Positions 34,669-43,556 of a stretch of DNA of 64,000 bases are shown in pieces (positions within the stretch are counted from its first letter, which is position 1; every line of letters starts with the position of its first letter). The DNA is from Gordonia neofelifaecis NRRL B-59395 (GTDB taxonomy: Bacteria > Actinomycetota > Actinomycetes > Mycobacteriales > Mycobacteriaceae), in NCBI RefSeq assembly GCF_000192435.1, contig NZ_AEUD01000006.1, forward strand, positions 124,001 to 188,000, in the 5' to 3' direction. Below the pieces are notes generated by a model that was not told the DNA's origin, did no database searches, and saw nothing but the letters and a program-made list of their open reading frames with translations. The position numbers were made by a program, and so were the translations under genes.

Positions 34669-35435
34669 GCACCGCAGAAACCACCAGCGCCGACATCACT
34701 CGCGCCGAGTACTGCGTCACCGCATGCGCCGACATCTTCACCGGGGCGGGCGAGATCATGGCGTCGCCGATGGCGACCACGCCGCTGATCGGCGCGCGTC
34801 TGGCCCGGCTCACGACCGAGCCCGACCTGCTGATCACCGACGGTGAGGCACTGATCCTGGCCGACACGCCGGCCGTCGGCAAGTCCGGCCCGGTCGAGGG
34901 CTGGATGCCGTTCCGCAGGGTCTTCGATGTCGTCGCGTCGGGCCGCCGCCACGTGGTGATGGGCGCCAACCAGATCGACCGATACGGCAACCAGAACCTG
35001 TCCGCGTTCGGCCCGCTGCAGCAGCCGACCCGCCAGATGTTCGGTGTCCGGGGCGCTCCCGGCAACACCATCAATCACCCGACCAGTTACTGGGTCGGCA
35101 ACCACACGGCACGCGTCTTCCCGACGCAGGTGGACATCGTCTCGGGCGTCGGATTCGACAAGGTCGATGAGCGCAACCCGGCATTCGACGACCTGAACAT
35201 CCACCGCGTGGTCACCAATCTCGGCGTGTTCGACTTCAGCGGTCCCGGCCACACCATGCGCGCGCTCTCTCTGCATCCGGGCGTGACCGCCGAGCAGGTC
35301 GCCGAGAACACCGGTTTCCCCGTCGCCGATCTCGAGTCGGCCCCGGAGACCGCGGCCCCGACCGCGGAGCAATTGCAGATCATCCGCGAGGTCCTCGACC
35401 CCAAGAGCCTGCGCGACCGCGAGGTCCGATCGTGA
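34665..35435 (+). CDS. ipdB: COCHEA-CoA hydrolase beta subunit IpdB
   Basis: A 256-residue class I CoA-transferase-fold protein, partner of IpdA. Landmarks are GAGEIMASPMATTPLIGARLA, VVMGANQIDRYGNQN (the conserved GxxQID-like segment), and GGxHTM-type ending (GPGHTMRALSLHPG). Starts with GTG at 34665 inside the ipdA stop and ends inside the ipdC start, so three genes are translationally coupled. The role is established for the family in cholesterol ring opening. Confidence 0.92.
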   Translation: MSTAETTSADITRAEYCVTACADIFTGAGEIMASPMATTPLIGARLARLTTEPDLLITDGEALILADTPAVGKSGPVEGWMPFRRVFDVVASGRRHVVMGANQIDRYGNQNLSAFGPLQQPTRQMFGVRGAPGNTINHPTSYWVGNHTARVFPTQVDIVSGVGFDKVDERNPAFDDLNIHRVVTNLGVFDFSGPGHTMRALSLHPGVTAEQVAENTGFPVADLESAPETAAPTAEQLQIIREVLDPKSLRDREVRS

Positions 35436-36532
35436 CCGGCGCCGCGGAGTCGTCGTCCGCCGCGACGATCGCCACCCGCTTCACCGAGATGGTCGGGATC
35501 AAGTACCCGATCGTGCAGACCGGTATGGGCTGGGTGTCCGGTCCGTCGCTGACGGCCGCGACCGCGAATGCCGGCGGCCTGGGCATCCTCGCCTCGGCGA
35601 CGATGACCTACGACGAGCTCGAGTTCGCGATCAAGAAGACCAAGTCGCTCACGGACAAGCCGTTCGGCGTCAACCTGCGAGCCGACGCGACCGACGCGAA
35701 CGAGCGCGTGGACCTGATGATCCGCGAGGGCGTCAAGGTCGCCTCGTTCGCGCTGGCCCCGAAGAAGGAGCTGATCGACAAGCTCAAGGACCACGGTCTC
35801 GTGGTGGTCCCGTCGATCGGTGCGGCCAAGCACGCGGTCAAGGTCGCCTCGTGGGGCGCCGACGCCGTCATCGTGCAGGGCGGCGAGGGCGGCGGTCACA
35901 CCGGTGGCGTGGCCACCACGCTGCTGCTGCCGTCGGTCGTCGACGCGCTCGGCGGCAACGACGGTCCGACCTCGATCCCCGTGATCGCGGCGGGCGGCTT
36001 CTTCGACGGCCGCGGCCTGGTCGCCGCGCTCGCCTACGGCGCCGACGGCGTCGCGATGGGCACGCGGTTCCTGCTCACGTCGGACTCCGCGGTGCCCGAC
36101 AGCGTCAAGCAGGAGTACCTCAAGCGTGGTCTGGCCGACACCGTGGTCTCGCTGAAGGTCGACGGCATGCCTCACCGTGTTCTCCGCACCGAGCTCGTCA
36201 ACGCACTGGAGAGCGGTTCGCGCGCCAAGGCACTCATCGCCGCGGCCCGCAACGCCAATGAGTTCAAGCAGCTCACCGGCATGAAGTGGACCACCATGCT
36301 CCGCGACGGCGCGTCGATGAAGAAGTCCGGCGAACGCACTTGGCAGCAGATCATCATGGCGGGCAACACCCCCATGCTGCTCAAGGCCGGTCTGGTCGAC
36401 GGCAACACCGAAGCCGGCGTCCTGGCGTCCGGCCAGGTGGTCGGCATGATCGACAGCCTGCCCTCGTGCGACGAGCTGATCCAGACGATCATGACCCAGG
36501 CGCATGCCCGCCTGGCCTCGCTCCCCCGCTGA
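35432..36532 (+). CDS. ipdC: Flavin-dependent oxidoreductase IpdC
   Basis: A 366-residue FMN TIM-barrel protein of the nitronate monooxygenase family. KYPIVQTGMGWVSGPSLTAAT, VIVQGGEGGGHTGG (phosphate loop) and IPVIAAGGFFDGRGLVAAL are present. IpdC works between FadD3/IpdF and EchA20 in the breakdown of the steroid C/D fragment, introducing unsaturation into the CoA-bound ring intermediate. The GTG start overlaps the ipdB stop. A strong hairpin at 36547-36585 probably ends the operon. It is distinct from the second family member at 10779-11912. Confidence 0.88.
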   Translation: MTGAAESSSAATIATRFTEMVGIKYPIVQTGMGWVSGPSLTAATANAGGLGILASATMTYDELEFAIKKTKSLTDKPFGVNLRADATDANERVDLMIREGVKVASFALAPKKELIDKLKDHGLVVVPSIGAAKHAVKVASWGADAVIVQGGEGGGHTGGVATTLLLPSVVDALGGNDGPTSIPVIAAGGFFDGRGLVAALAYGADGVAMGTRFLLTSDSAVPDSVKQEYLKRGLADTVVSLKVDGMPHRVLRTELVNALESGSRAKALIAAARNANEFKQLTGMKWTTMLRDGASMKKSGERTWQQIIMAGNTPMLLKAGLVDGNTEAGVLASGQVVGMIDSLPSCDELIQTIMTQAHARLASLPR

Positions 36533-36546
36533 GCGAACCCCAGACC

Positions 36547-36585
36547 CAGGCCCGGTCGACGACGTCCCCTCGTCGGCCGGGCCTG
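36547..36585 (+). terminator. Terminator of the ipd operon
   Basis: CAGGCCCGG (36547-36555) pairs with CCGGGCCTG (36577-36585), and the inner CGACG/CGTCG extends the stem. It lies 14 bases after the ipdC stop. Confidence 0.75.
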
Positions 36586-36603
36586 TTCCACTTCCGGCGG
36601 TCG

Positions 36604-36716
36604 GGGGTCTCGATGCGTCTCGTCGCTCCGCTCCTCGACTTACTCGACCAACCTGAGGTCGCGCCCCCAAGCTGGTCGAGTAGCGAGGAACGGAGTGACG
36701 AGCGTATCGAGACCCC
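36604..36716. repeat. Inverted interspersed repeat (GGTCTCGAT ... ATCGAGACC type)
   Basis: Two inverted, imperfect arms of about 45 bases (36604-36650 and 36673-36716). They begin with GGGGTCTCGAT and end with ATCGAGACCCC; the inner ends read CTCGACCA and TGGTCGAG. It is non-coding and could fold into a long stem. The type is a known GC-rich intergenic repeat style in Gordonia and related actinomycetes, and related copies occur at 46583-46712 and in degraded form near 55650-55730. Confidence 0.7.
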
Positions 36717-36763
36717 GCACGCCGTCTCGATATTCGACAGCCATGGGTGCACAGAACGCAGAA

Positions 36764-36795
36764 CGGCCCCGGCACTCTCGCGAGTGTCGGGGCCG
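36764..36795. terminator. Terminator of hbhA
   Basis: CGGCCCCGGCACTC (36764-36777) pairs with GAGTGTCGGGGCCG (36782-36795) around TCGC with one mismatch. It lies 16 bases past the hbhA stop on its strand. Confidence 0.75.
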
Positions 36796-36811
36796 AATCG
36801 GCGACCCAGAA

Positions 36812-37504
36812 CTACTTCTGGGTCGGCGCAGCCTTCTTGGCGGGTGCAGCCTTCTTAGCCGGAGCGGCCTTCTTGGCAGCGGCAGCGGGCTTGCGAGCGG
36901 CGGCGGTGCTCACCTTCGCAGCGGCGGCGTCGGCGTCGGCCTTGGCCTTGGCGCCGGCCTTCTCGATGTCGGCGGCCTTGTCCTGCAGCTTCTCCGAGAC
37001 CTCGTCGGCGGCGACAGCCGCATCCTCGACGCGGTCGGCAGCACGGCCCGCGAGTGCGGCGGCGCGCTCGCCGACGGCGCGGGTCTGGGTCGACACTGCG
37101 CCCAGTGCGTCCTCGGTCAGATCGACGGCGTCGTTGTACGCCTTCTCCACGCGGGCGAGGTTCTCCTCGACATACGGGGTCTGGCGGAGACGCTCCACGG
37201 CGCCCTCGCCACGCTCGGCGAGCGAGTTGTACAGGCCGGTGGTGGCCTCGATGTACGGCTCGGCGACCTTGCGCAGTTCGTCAGCGGTCAGCTTGGCGCG
37301 CAGCTCCTCGACCGAGGGGAACTCGGTGGGCAGCTCAGTCAGGCGAGCGCGGGTCTCGTCCAGACGGGTCTGGGTACGCTCACGGGAAGCCTGTGCGCGA
37401 GTCTTCAGCTCGGCGAGGGCGTCCTTGACTTCCTGGACGGCGACGTCGCCGGCGCCGACGACGGCGTAGACCGGGGTGGGGAAAGTACGTTCGGCGGTGC
37501 TCAT
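36812..37504 (-). CDS. hbhA: Heparin-binding haemagglutinin HbhA
   Basis: A 230-residue protein with an all-helical coiled-coil body (KDALAELKTRAQASRERTQ, EKAYNDAVDLTEDALGAV) and a C-terminal Lys-Ala-Pro tail with repeats of KKAAPA, the heparin-binding part of HBHA. HBHA is a surface adhesin and lipid-droplet-associated protein of mycobacteria and relatives. No signal peptide is present, as expected. It lies 199 bases downstream of the MetE-like gene on the same strand, with its own upstream region containing CTAGC repeats. The lysine methylation known in mycobacteria cannot be judged here. Confidence 0.9.
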   Translation of the reverse strand: MSTAERTFPTPVYAVVGAGDVAVQEVKDALAELKTRAQASRERTQTRLDETRARLTELPTEFPSVEELRAKLTADELRKVAEPYIEATTGLYNSLAERGEGAVERLRQTPYVEENLARVEKAYNDAVDLTEDALGAVSTQTRAVGERAAALAGRAADRVEDAAVAADEVSEKLQDKAADIEKAGAKAKADADAAAAKVSTAAARKPAAAAKKAAPAKKAAPAKKAAPTQK

Positions 37505-37551
37505 GGCAACTCCTTGCTTGCTTTAACTTGCACTACCAGTGTGCTGCACAG

Positions 37552-37708
37552 TGCTAGCAAAAGCTAGCGAAAAGTTCGCATAAGTGGTCGAAGTCACTTG
37601 ACAAGAGGTACTTCCAAATGCAAGGAACGTAAGGTTAACCTGGACTTTCCCTGGTCCACGCATCCGAGTCCACCCGCAATGGATTAGCTCACTGCTAGCA
37701 AAACTAGC
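37552..37708. repeat. Two copies of a TGCTAGCAAAA(G)CTAGC element upstream of hbhA
   Basis: TGCTAGCAAAAGCTAGC (37552-37568) and TGCTAGCAAAACTAGC (37693-37708) are near-identical pairs of inverted GCTAGC/CTAGC units, 141 bases apart. The first lies 48 bases upstream of the hbhA start. The second overlaps the stop codon of the MetE-like gene. They may bind a regulator of hbhA; no protein is suggested by the sequence. Confidence 0.5.
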
Positions 37709-40025
37709 TTGTGCCGTCCGCGCCGGCGGCCATTCGACGTCGCTGTCTGCGTGCTGCAGCAACCATATTGCGCAGTGCCGGTTCGAGCTGCCAGAAGTGC
37801 CGGGTCTTCAATCCGCCGTCCGGATTCGCCCACAGTCGGGACGGATCGATCGCCTCGGCCGCACGTCGGAGCCGATCGTCGATCGTGTCGATGTCGGGGA
37901 TCACGGCGCTGCGGCTCTCATACAGACCCGGCCCGACGCCGCGCTCGATCGATGTGCCGTGCTCGGTCAATTCGGAGAGCACCCAGTCGATCGAGCGGGT
38001 CGCGACGATCGACGTGACGTCGGCATCCAGCGCATTGAACGCCTCGACCACCCTCGCGATCGACGAGTAGCCCAGATGTGTGTGGATCTGGGTCTGCGGC
38101 TTCGCTCCGCCGACCGCGAGCTTGAAGGCACCGACGGCCCAGTCGAGGTAGCCCTCCCGCCCCCGCTCCCGCAGCGGCAGGAGTTCCCGGATCGACGGCT
38201 CGTCGACCTGGATGATCTTGATTCCAGCCTTCTCCAGATCGGCGACCTCGTCGCGAACGGCCAGCGCGAGCTGTTCGGCGGTCTCGTACAGCGGCTGGTC
38301 CTGCCGCACGAACGAGCGGGCCAGCATCGTGACGGGTCCGGTGAGGATGCCCTTGACCGGCTTGTCCGTCAACGACTGTGCGTAGGTGATCCACTCGACC
38401 GTCATCGGATGGCGACGCTTCACGTCGCCGTACAGAATCGGCGGCCGGACGTAGCGGGAACCGTACGACTGGACCCAGCCCATGTGGGTGAACGCATAGC
38501 CGTCCAGCAGCTCCGCGAAGTACTGGACCATGTCATTGCGCTCGGCCTCGCCGTGGACGAGGACGTCGAGGCCGATGTCCTCCTGGAGCTCGATCACGCG
38601 CTTGATCTCGTCGCGGAGCCGTTCGGCGTACTCGTCCCAGCTCAGCCGTCCCTGGCCGAAGTAGTACCGGGCCCGCCGGATCTCAGCGGTCTGCGGGAAG
38701 GAGCCCAGAGTGCACGTCGGGACCGGCGGCAGGTCGAGCACCTTCGCCTGTGCCTTCCGCCGCTCCGCGTACGAGGCCCGCTCGCGATCCTCTGGCCGGA
38801 TGCCGGCGACGCGCTGCCGGACGTCGTGCTTGAGTTTGAACTGAACGGTCGTCGGGCGGGTGTACCAGTGCTCCGGAGCGCCCTCGGTCATCGCCTTCGC
38901 GAGCGCGATCACCTCCGCGACCTTCTGCTTGGCGAACGACAGCCGGTCCGCGACGTCCCCGGGGATGTCGGGCTCGATCAGCTTGTCGACCGGCACGTGC
39001 ATCAGCGTGCACGAGGTGGAGACCACGATGTCGGGGACCACCTTCCGCAGGTCCCGCAGGTAGTCGAGCTTGGCGCCCTTGGCCGCCTTCCAGACGTTGC
39101 GTCCGTCGATCACCCCCGCGTACAGCCGCTTGCGGCGCAGGCCTGCCACCTCCATGAGCCGGCTCGGCGTCATCGGGGCGGTCACGAGGTCGAGGCCGAT
39201 GGCGTCCACCTCGCTCGCCGCGAGGATCGGCAGGGCCGGTCCGAGGTCGCCGTACTCGCCGGTGACCAGGATTCCCGGGCGGAGACCCGCTCGACCGAGA
39301 CGGTCGTATGCGCGTTCCAGGGCGGCCAGTTCGGCTTCGGTCCGGTCGGAGGTGAACGCCGGCTCGTCGAGCTGCACGCACTTCGTGTTCTGCTTGGCCA
39401 TTCGCTCGAACAGCTCGATGTACTTCTCGACGAGGTCGTCGAGGCGGTCGAGCGGGACGAAGCCGTCGGGAGCGTCGATCGCAGGTCCACTCATCAACAG
39501 CAGGCTGACCGGGCCGAGCATGATCGGCCGCAGCTCGATGCCCGCCGCCGCGGCCCGCGCGTGCTCGACGAGCACGTTCTCGCTGAGCCACGCGGCCGCG
39601 TCGAGGGAGAACGGAGTGTCCGGATCGATCTCGGGCCGGCGGTAGTAATAGTTGGTGTCGAAGTATTTGACGAGTTCCAGTGGCGCGACGTCCGGCCTGC
39701 CGCGCGCCATCGCGAAGTACAGGTCGATCGGCTCCAGATCGGCGGCGAGCGAAGCGAAACGACGCGGGATCGCCCCGAACATCAGCGCGTTGTCGAGCAC
39801 ATGGTCGTAGAAGGAGAAGGTGTTGCCCGGCACCTGCTCGAGGCCGGTCGCGGCGAGTTCCCGCCACGTCGACTCAGCGAGGTCACGGCCGGTCTCGAGG
39901 AGCTCGTCGCGGGTCATCGACCCGTGCCAGTACTCCTCCAGCGCGAACTTCAGTTCGCGGCGCGCCCCGATCCGGGGGTACCCGAGGATCGAGGAGCCGT
40001 ACTCGATGCCGTCCGCGGAAGTCAT
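37704..40025 (-). CDS. MetE-like protein with degenerate zinc site
   Basis: A 773-residue homologue of cobalamin-independent methionine synthase (MetE), normal in length, with an intact N-terminal domain. The folate and homocysteine-side motifs remain: CTLGSFPQT, LVHGEAERNDMVQYF and IIQVDEPSIRELLPLR. The catalytic zinc site is altered. Family ligands His, Cys, Glu, Cys (E. coli 641, 643, 665, 726) correspond to His650, Gly652, Val674 and Gly737 here, so three are gone. The catalytic acid His (E. coli 707) is Arg705. The reading frame is open throughout. It starts 9 bases after the fadB2 stop, so the two are likely co-transcribed. Methionine synthesis is doubtful. No B12 or SAM riboswitch is seen. 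Confidence 0.85.
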   Translation of the reverse strand: MTSADGIEYGSSILGYPRIGARRELKFALEEYWHGSMTRDELLETGRDLAESTWRELAATGLEQVPGNTFSFYDHVLDNALMFGAIPRRFASLAADLEPIDLYFAMARGRPDVAPLELVKYFDTNYYYRRPEIDPDTPFSLDAAAWLSENVLVEHARAAAAGIELRPIMLGPVSLLLMSGPAIDAPDGFVPLDRLDDLVEKYIELFERMAKQNTKCVQLDEPAFTSDRTEAELAALERAYDRLGRAGLRPGILVTGEYGDLGPALPILAASEVDAIGLDLVTAPMTPSRLMEVAGLRRKRLYAGVIDGRNVWKAAKGAKLDYLRDLRKVVPDIVVSTSCTLMHVPVDKLIEPDIPGDVADRLSFAKQKVAEVIALAKAMTEGAPEHWYTRPTTVQFKLKHDVRQRVAGIRPEDRERASYAERRKAQAKVLDLPPVPTCTLGSFPQTAEIRRARYYFGQGRLSWDEYAERLRDEIKRVIELQEDIGLDVLVHGEAERNDMVQYFAELLDGYAFTHMGWVQSYGSRYVRPPILYGDVKRRHPMTVEWITYAQSLTDKPVKGILTGPVTMLARSFVRQDQPLYETAEQLALAVRDEVADLEKAGIKIIQVDEPSIRELLPLRERGREGYLDWAVGAFKLAVGGAKPQTQIHTHLGYSSIARVVEAFNALDADVTSIVATRSIDWVLSELTEHGTSIERGVGPGLYESRSAVIPDIDTIDDRLRRAAEAIDPSRLWANPDGGLKTRHFWQLEPALRNMVAAARRQRRRMAAGADGTS

Positions 40026-40034
40026 GGCGCAGAT

Positions 40035-40916
40035 CTACCTGGCGGCGACGTCGCCGTACTGGTAGAAGCCGCGTCCCGACTTCTTGCCGAGCCTGCCCGC
40101 CTCGACCATCCGCAGCAGCAGCGGCGGCGGCGAGTAGAGCGGCTCCTTGAACTCCTCGTACATGCTGTCGGCGATGGCTTTCACGGTGTCGAGGCCGACG
40201 AGATCGGTCAGCTTGAGCGGACCCATCGGGTGCGCGCAGCCGAGCACCATGGCCTTGTCGATGTCCTCGACCGTCGCGAAACCGCTCTCGACCATCCGGA
40301 CCGCGGACAGGAGGTACGGCACCAGCAGTGCGTTCACCACGAATCCCGAGCGATCCGCCGAGCGGACCACCTGCTTGCCGAGCACGTCGTGCGCGAAGGC
40401 CTCGGCGCGCTCGCTGACCTCGGTCGAGGTCATCAGAGTGGTGACCAGTTCGACGAGCGGGAGCACCGGAACCGGATTGAAGAAGTGCATGCCGATCACG
40501 CGTTCGGCCTTCTCGGTCGCCATGCCGAGCTTCATGATCGGGATCGACGAGGTGTTCGACGCCAGGACCGCGTTCGGATCGGTGACCACCCGATCGAGTT
40601 CGGCGAAGATCTCCGTCTTGACGGCTTCATCCTCGATGATCGCCTCGACCACCAACTGGCGGTCGGCGAAGTCGCCGAGATCGGAGGTGAAGCGCAGCCG
40701 CCACGTCGCCTGCTCGCGCTCGCGCTCGGTGAGCTTGCCGCTGCTGACGCCGCGGTCGAGCGACCGGAGGATGCGAGCACGACCGGCCGCGGTCAGTTCC
40801 CGGGTCGACTCGTAGACGAGCACGTCGGAGCCTGCGCGAGCACACACCTCGGCGATGCCTGCGCCCATCTGACCTGCGCCGATGATACCGACGCGCGAAA
40901 TCTTCTCACTTGCCAT
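40035..40916 (-). CDS. fadB2: 3-hydroxybutyryl-CoA dehydrogenase FadB2
   Basis: A 293-residue 3-hydroxyacyl-CoA dehydrogenase. The NAD motif GAGQMGAGIAEVCARAG is at the N-terminus, SNTSSIPIMKLG gives the conserved Ser, and the catalytic His-Glu pair is in MHFFNPVPVLPLVELV. The C-terminal domain has GRKSGRGFYQYG (read as KKSGRGFYQYG). It oxidises short-chain 3-hydroxyacyl-CoA in fat catabolism. The neighbour order icl-fadB2 is known from M. tuberculosis Rv0467-Rv0468. The MetE-like gene begins 9 bases downstream. Confidence 0.92.
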   Translation of the reverse strand: MASEKISRVGIIGAGQMGAGIAEVCARAGSDVLVYESTRELTAAGRARILRSLDRGVSSGKLTEREREQATWRLRFTSDLGDFADRQLVVEAIIEDEAVKTEIFAELDRVVTDPNAVLASNTSSIPIMKLGMATEKAERVIGMHFFNPVPVLPLVELVTTLMTSTEVSERAEAFAHDVLGKQVVRSADRSGFVVNALLVPYLLSAVRMVESGFATVEDIDKAMVLGCAHPMGPLKLTDLVGLDTVKAIADSMYEEFKEPLYSPPPLLLRMVEAGRLGKKSGRGFYQYGDVAAR

Positions 40917-40985
40917 GTGAAGGCTCCCGGAATGCTCGTATGACGTGTCGCGCCGGCGTGGCGGCGGAGTGGTACCTGTTTAGCA

Positions 40986-41034
40986 ATGATCCCGGGACAG
41001 GTGAGGGTCAAACCCCCACCGGCCCCGGGATCAT
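40986..41034. terminator. Terminator of isocitrate lyase
   Basis: ATGATCCCGGG (40986-40996) pairs with CCCGGGATCAT (41024-41034), with an inner stem GGTGAGGG/CCCCCACC. It lies 42 bases past the aceA stop and separates it from fadB2. Confidence 0.72.
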
Positions 41035-41075
41035 CACGAGATCGTCAACCTCTCGAACGAAGGTCGCGTCGGTTC

Positions 41076-42368
41076 CTAGTGGAACTGACCCTCTTCGGTC
41101 GAGCCCTTCAGAGCTGCGGTCGAGGTGTTCGGGTCGACCGTGGTGGCGATGCGGTCGAAGTAGCCCGCACCGACCTCGCGCTGGTGCTTGGTGGCGGTGT
41201 AGCCACGAGCCTCCGACGCGAACTCGCGCTCCTGCAGCTCGACGTATGCGGTCATCTGCTCACGGGCGTAGCCGTAGGCCAGATCGAACATCGAGTGGTT
41301 GAGGGCGTGGAAGCCGGCCAGGGTGATGAACTGGAAGGTGAAGCCCATGGCGCCCAGCTCGTTCTGGAACTTGGCGATGGTGTCGTCGTCCAGGTGCTGC
41401 TTCCAGTTGAAGGACGGCGAGCAGTTGTAGGCCAGGAGCTGGTCCGGGAACTCAGCCTTGACCGACTCGGCGAACTTCTTGGCCAGCTCCAGGTCGGGCT
41501 TGCCCGTCTCCATCCAGATCAGGTCCGCGTACGGGGCGTATGCCTTGGCGCGGGCGATGCAGGGCTCGACACCGTTCTTGATGCCGTAGAAGCCCTCGGA
41601 GGTGCGGGTGCCGTCGAGGAACGGGCGGTCGCGCTCGTCGACGTCCGAGGTCAGCAGCGTAGCGGCCTCGGCGTCGGTGCGGGCGATGACGACCGTCGGG
41701 GTGTTTGCGACGTCGGCGGCCAGGCGAGCCGAGGTCAGGGTGCGGATGTGCTGCTGCGTCGGGATCAGCACCTTGCCACCGAGGTGGCCGCACTTCTTCT
41801 CCGAAGCCAGCTGATCCTCCCAGTGGGTGCCTGCGGCACCCGCGGTGATCATGGCCTTCTGCAGCTCGTACACGTTGAGGGCGCCACCGAAGCCGGCCTC
41901 ACCGTCGGCGACGATCGGCACGACCCAGTTGTCGACGGCGTCGTCACCCTCGACGCGGGCGATCTCGTCGGCGCGGAGCATCGCGTTGTTGATGCGGCGG
42001 ACGACGGACGGGACCGAGTTGGCCGGGTACAGCGACTGGTCCGGGTAGGTGTGACCCGAGAGGTTCGCGTCACCGGCGACCTGCCAACCGGACAGGTAGA
42101 TGGCCTTGAGGCCCGCGCGGACCTGCTGAACGGCCATGTTGCCGGTCAGTGCGCCCAGGGCGTTGATGTAGCTGCCGTCACCCTTGGTGACGCCGTCCCA
42201 CAGGATCTCGGCACCGCGGCGGGCGAGGGTGTTCTCCTCGACGACGCTGCCCTGGAGCTCTGCGACCTGCTCTGCGGTGTAATCGCGCTTGATGCCCTTC
42301 CAGCGGGGGTTGGTGTCCCAATCCTGCTGGATCTCGGCGGCGGTACGCGGCTTTCCGACGTTGCTCAT
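41076..42368 (-). CDS. aceA: Isocitrate lyase
   Basis: A 430-residue isocitrate lyase. The catalytic loop KKCGHLGGK is intact (Cys near residue 190), and [15 protein letters not shown] and [12 protein letters not shown] are family landmarks. It splits isocitrate to glyoxylate and succinate and allows growth on acetate, fatty acids and sterols, which fits the large sterol-degrading locus. The ATG at 42368 is preceded by GAAGGC and the protein begins with [13 protein letters not shown] as in mycobacterial Icl1. A RamB-like box is 181 bases upstream of the start. RamB is encoded two genes away. Confidence 0.95.
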   Translation of the reverse strand: MSNVGKPRTAAEIQQDWDTNPRWKGIKRDYTAEQVAELQGSVVEENTLARRGAEILWDGVTKGDGSYINALGALTGNMAVQQVRAGLKAIYLSGWQVAGDANLSGHTYPDQSLYPANSVPSVVRRINNAMLRADEIARVEGDDAVDNWVVPIVADGEAGFGGALNVYELQKAMITAGAAGTHWEDQLASEKKCGHLGGKVLIPTQQHIRTLTSARLAADVANTPTVVIARTDAEAATLLTSDVDERDRPFLDGTRTSEGFYGIKNGVEPCIARAKAYAPYADLIWMETGKPDLELAKKFAESVKAEFPDQLLAYNCSPSFNWKQHLDDDTIAKFQNELGAMGFTFQFITLAGFHALNHSMFDLAYGYAREQMTAYVELQEREFASEARGYTATKHQREVGAGYFDRIATTVDPNTSTAALKGSTEEGQFH

Positions 42369-42548
42369 AGCCTTCGCTTTCGTTAGTACTGCTCGATCGC
42401 AGTGCTTTGAGGGTTTAAGGCCCCACTCGATTCTTGCGAACCGGTTGGCACCTTGAGGCGATGCCTGACACCAGGTTGCCATAAGACAAACGTGCAGGTC
42501 CAGACCACGACAGGTGTTAATAACGGGCACGTTACTGACGAGTTGTGT

Positions 42549-42560
42549 AAATCTTGCAAA
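42549..42560. promoter_or_regulatory. RamB box candidate upstream of aceA
   Basis: AAATCTTGCAAA matches the corynebacterial/mycobacterial RamB motif AAAnTTTGCAAA at 11 of 12 positions. It lies in the 363-base gap between aceA and the lipoprotein gene. The remainder of that gap holds no gene and no other motif I recognise. RamB represses glyoxylate genes in relatives. Confidence 0.65.
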
Positions 42561-42731
42561 GATCGATGTGCGCACTCAGCGGGACAGTCGACTAAAAAGT
42601 ACGCGCGTACTGGGAAAACTCCGAACGGCGCCCGGAGCCCGTCGACCCGGCCCCGGACAGAACGGATCGGGCGACCTCGACCCGGAAAGTGCGGCACCTC
42701 ACAGAGAAGGGCCGTCGACGGGGACCTCCGG

Positions 42732-43520
42732 TCAGTCGGCGACGCGCGCGACCGCGTCGCGGACGAGCCGAACGAAGTCGTCGTCGGACACCGGCGCAGC
42801 CACCAGCGGCGAGCCGGGCACGACCGCCGCGCGCTCCTCCTCGGTGACCGGACGCTCGGCGGTCGACAGGCCGACCTGCAGCGTCACCACCTCACCGTCG
42901 GCGCGACGGACCAGCACGTTCGCCATCAGCCCGGTGCGCGCCCGCACCTCGCCCCCGGAGAGCGTGGTCACGGAATCGTTCCGGATCAGAAACGCCTGTT
43001 CGACGGCGGGGTCGCGCAGCGCAGGCAGTTCGACGGTGGTCGTGACGATCCGGGCGCCGGCGAGCGTCCCCCTGCTCGGAACCGCGGTCACCACGGCGCA
43101 CGGCCCGGTGGTCGAACGTCGGTCGGCGTCCACGTCGCGACGCACCGACGACAACAGTTCGCTGAACGTTCCGTTGTCGGACTGCGCCACCAGCAGCGCC
43201 GAGTTGTCCTCGGTCAGCTGCGGATTGAACTCGGCGTCGGCCGTCGGTGCGCACTCCGCGGGGGTGAACGCGACGGTCTTGGACTGCTCCAGCGTGTTCC
43301 GATTCGACACGATCAGGTCGTTGACCATCATCGGAACCACGGTGAAATCGGCGGGGAGCCGGTCCGCAGTCAAGAGCGCACTCGGCAGCGACGGCTCCGG
43401 GTCGTCGGACCCACCGCATGCCGCGGCACCGAGCACCGTCGCTCCGACGGCCGCGACCAGGACGGCGCGGGACACCCTGGCACGTCGGCGGGCGAAACGG
43501 GACAGAATGGAGCGCAGCAC
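42732..43520 (-). CDS. Putative lipoprotein of unknown function
   Basis: A 262-residue protein with a lipoprotein signal: basic RFARRRARVSR, hydrophobic AVLVAAVGATVLGAAAC with the lipobox Cys near residue 29. The mature region begins GGSDDPEPSLPSALLTADRLPADFTVV and is rich in Asp, Glu and Val. The sensor-like PknH C-terminal-like or related lipoproteins have a similar layout, but I do not recognise a family. The start is GTG at 43520, the only in-frame option before the signal. It diverges from ramB with 36 bases between starts. It is on the same strand as aceA, but a terminator is not visible between them. Confidence 0.72.
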   Translation of the reverse strand: MLRSILSRFARRRARVSRAVLVAAVGATVLGAAACGGSDDPEPSLPSALLTADRLPADFTVVPMMVNDLIVSNRNTLEQSKTVAFTPAECAPTADAEFNPQLTEDNSALLVAQSDNGTFSELLSSVRRDVDADRRSTTGPCAVVTAVPSRGTLAGARIVTTTVELPALRDPAVEQAFLIRNDSVTTLSGGEVRARTGLMANVLVRRADGEVVTLQVGLSTAERPVTEEERAAVVPGSPLVAAPVSDDDFVRLVRDAVARVAD

Positions 43521-43556
43521 ACGGGCACGGTACCTGCCGGAGAGGAAGCGCACGAG

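Noticed and set aside
37505-37703. B12 or SAM riboswitch near the MetE-like gene
   Set aside because: The region upstream of the MetE-like gene is only 9 bases, and the 199-base gap downstream has no riboswitch core that I can recognise.
37704-40025. MetE-like gene as a pseudogene or as a sequencing error
   Set aside because: The frame is open for 773 codons and neighbouring motifs are conserved. The altered sites are clean codons (GGC, GTC, GGC) in three separate places, so frameshift or random error is unlikely.
37797-40943. A 1048-residue plus-strand reading frame
   Set aside because: It is antisense to the MetE-like and fadB2 genes, both full length with recognisable motifs. The frame shows no domain and has shadow composition.
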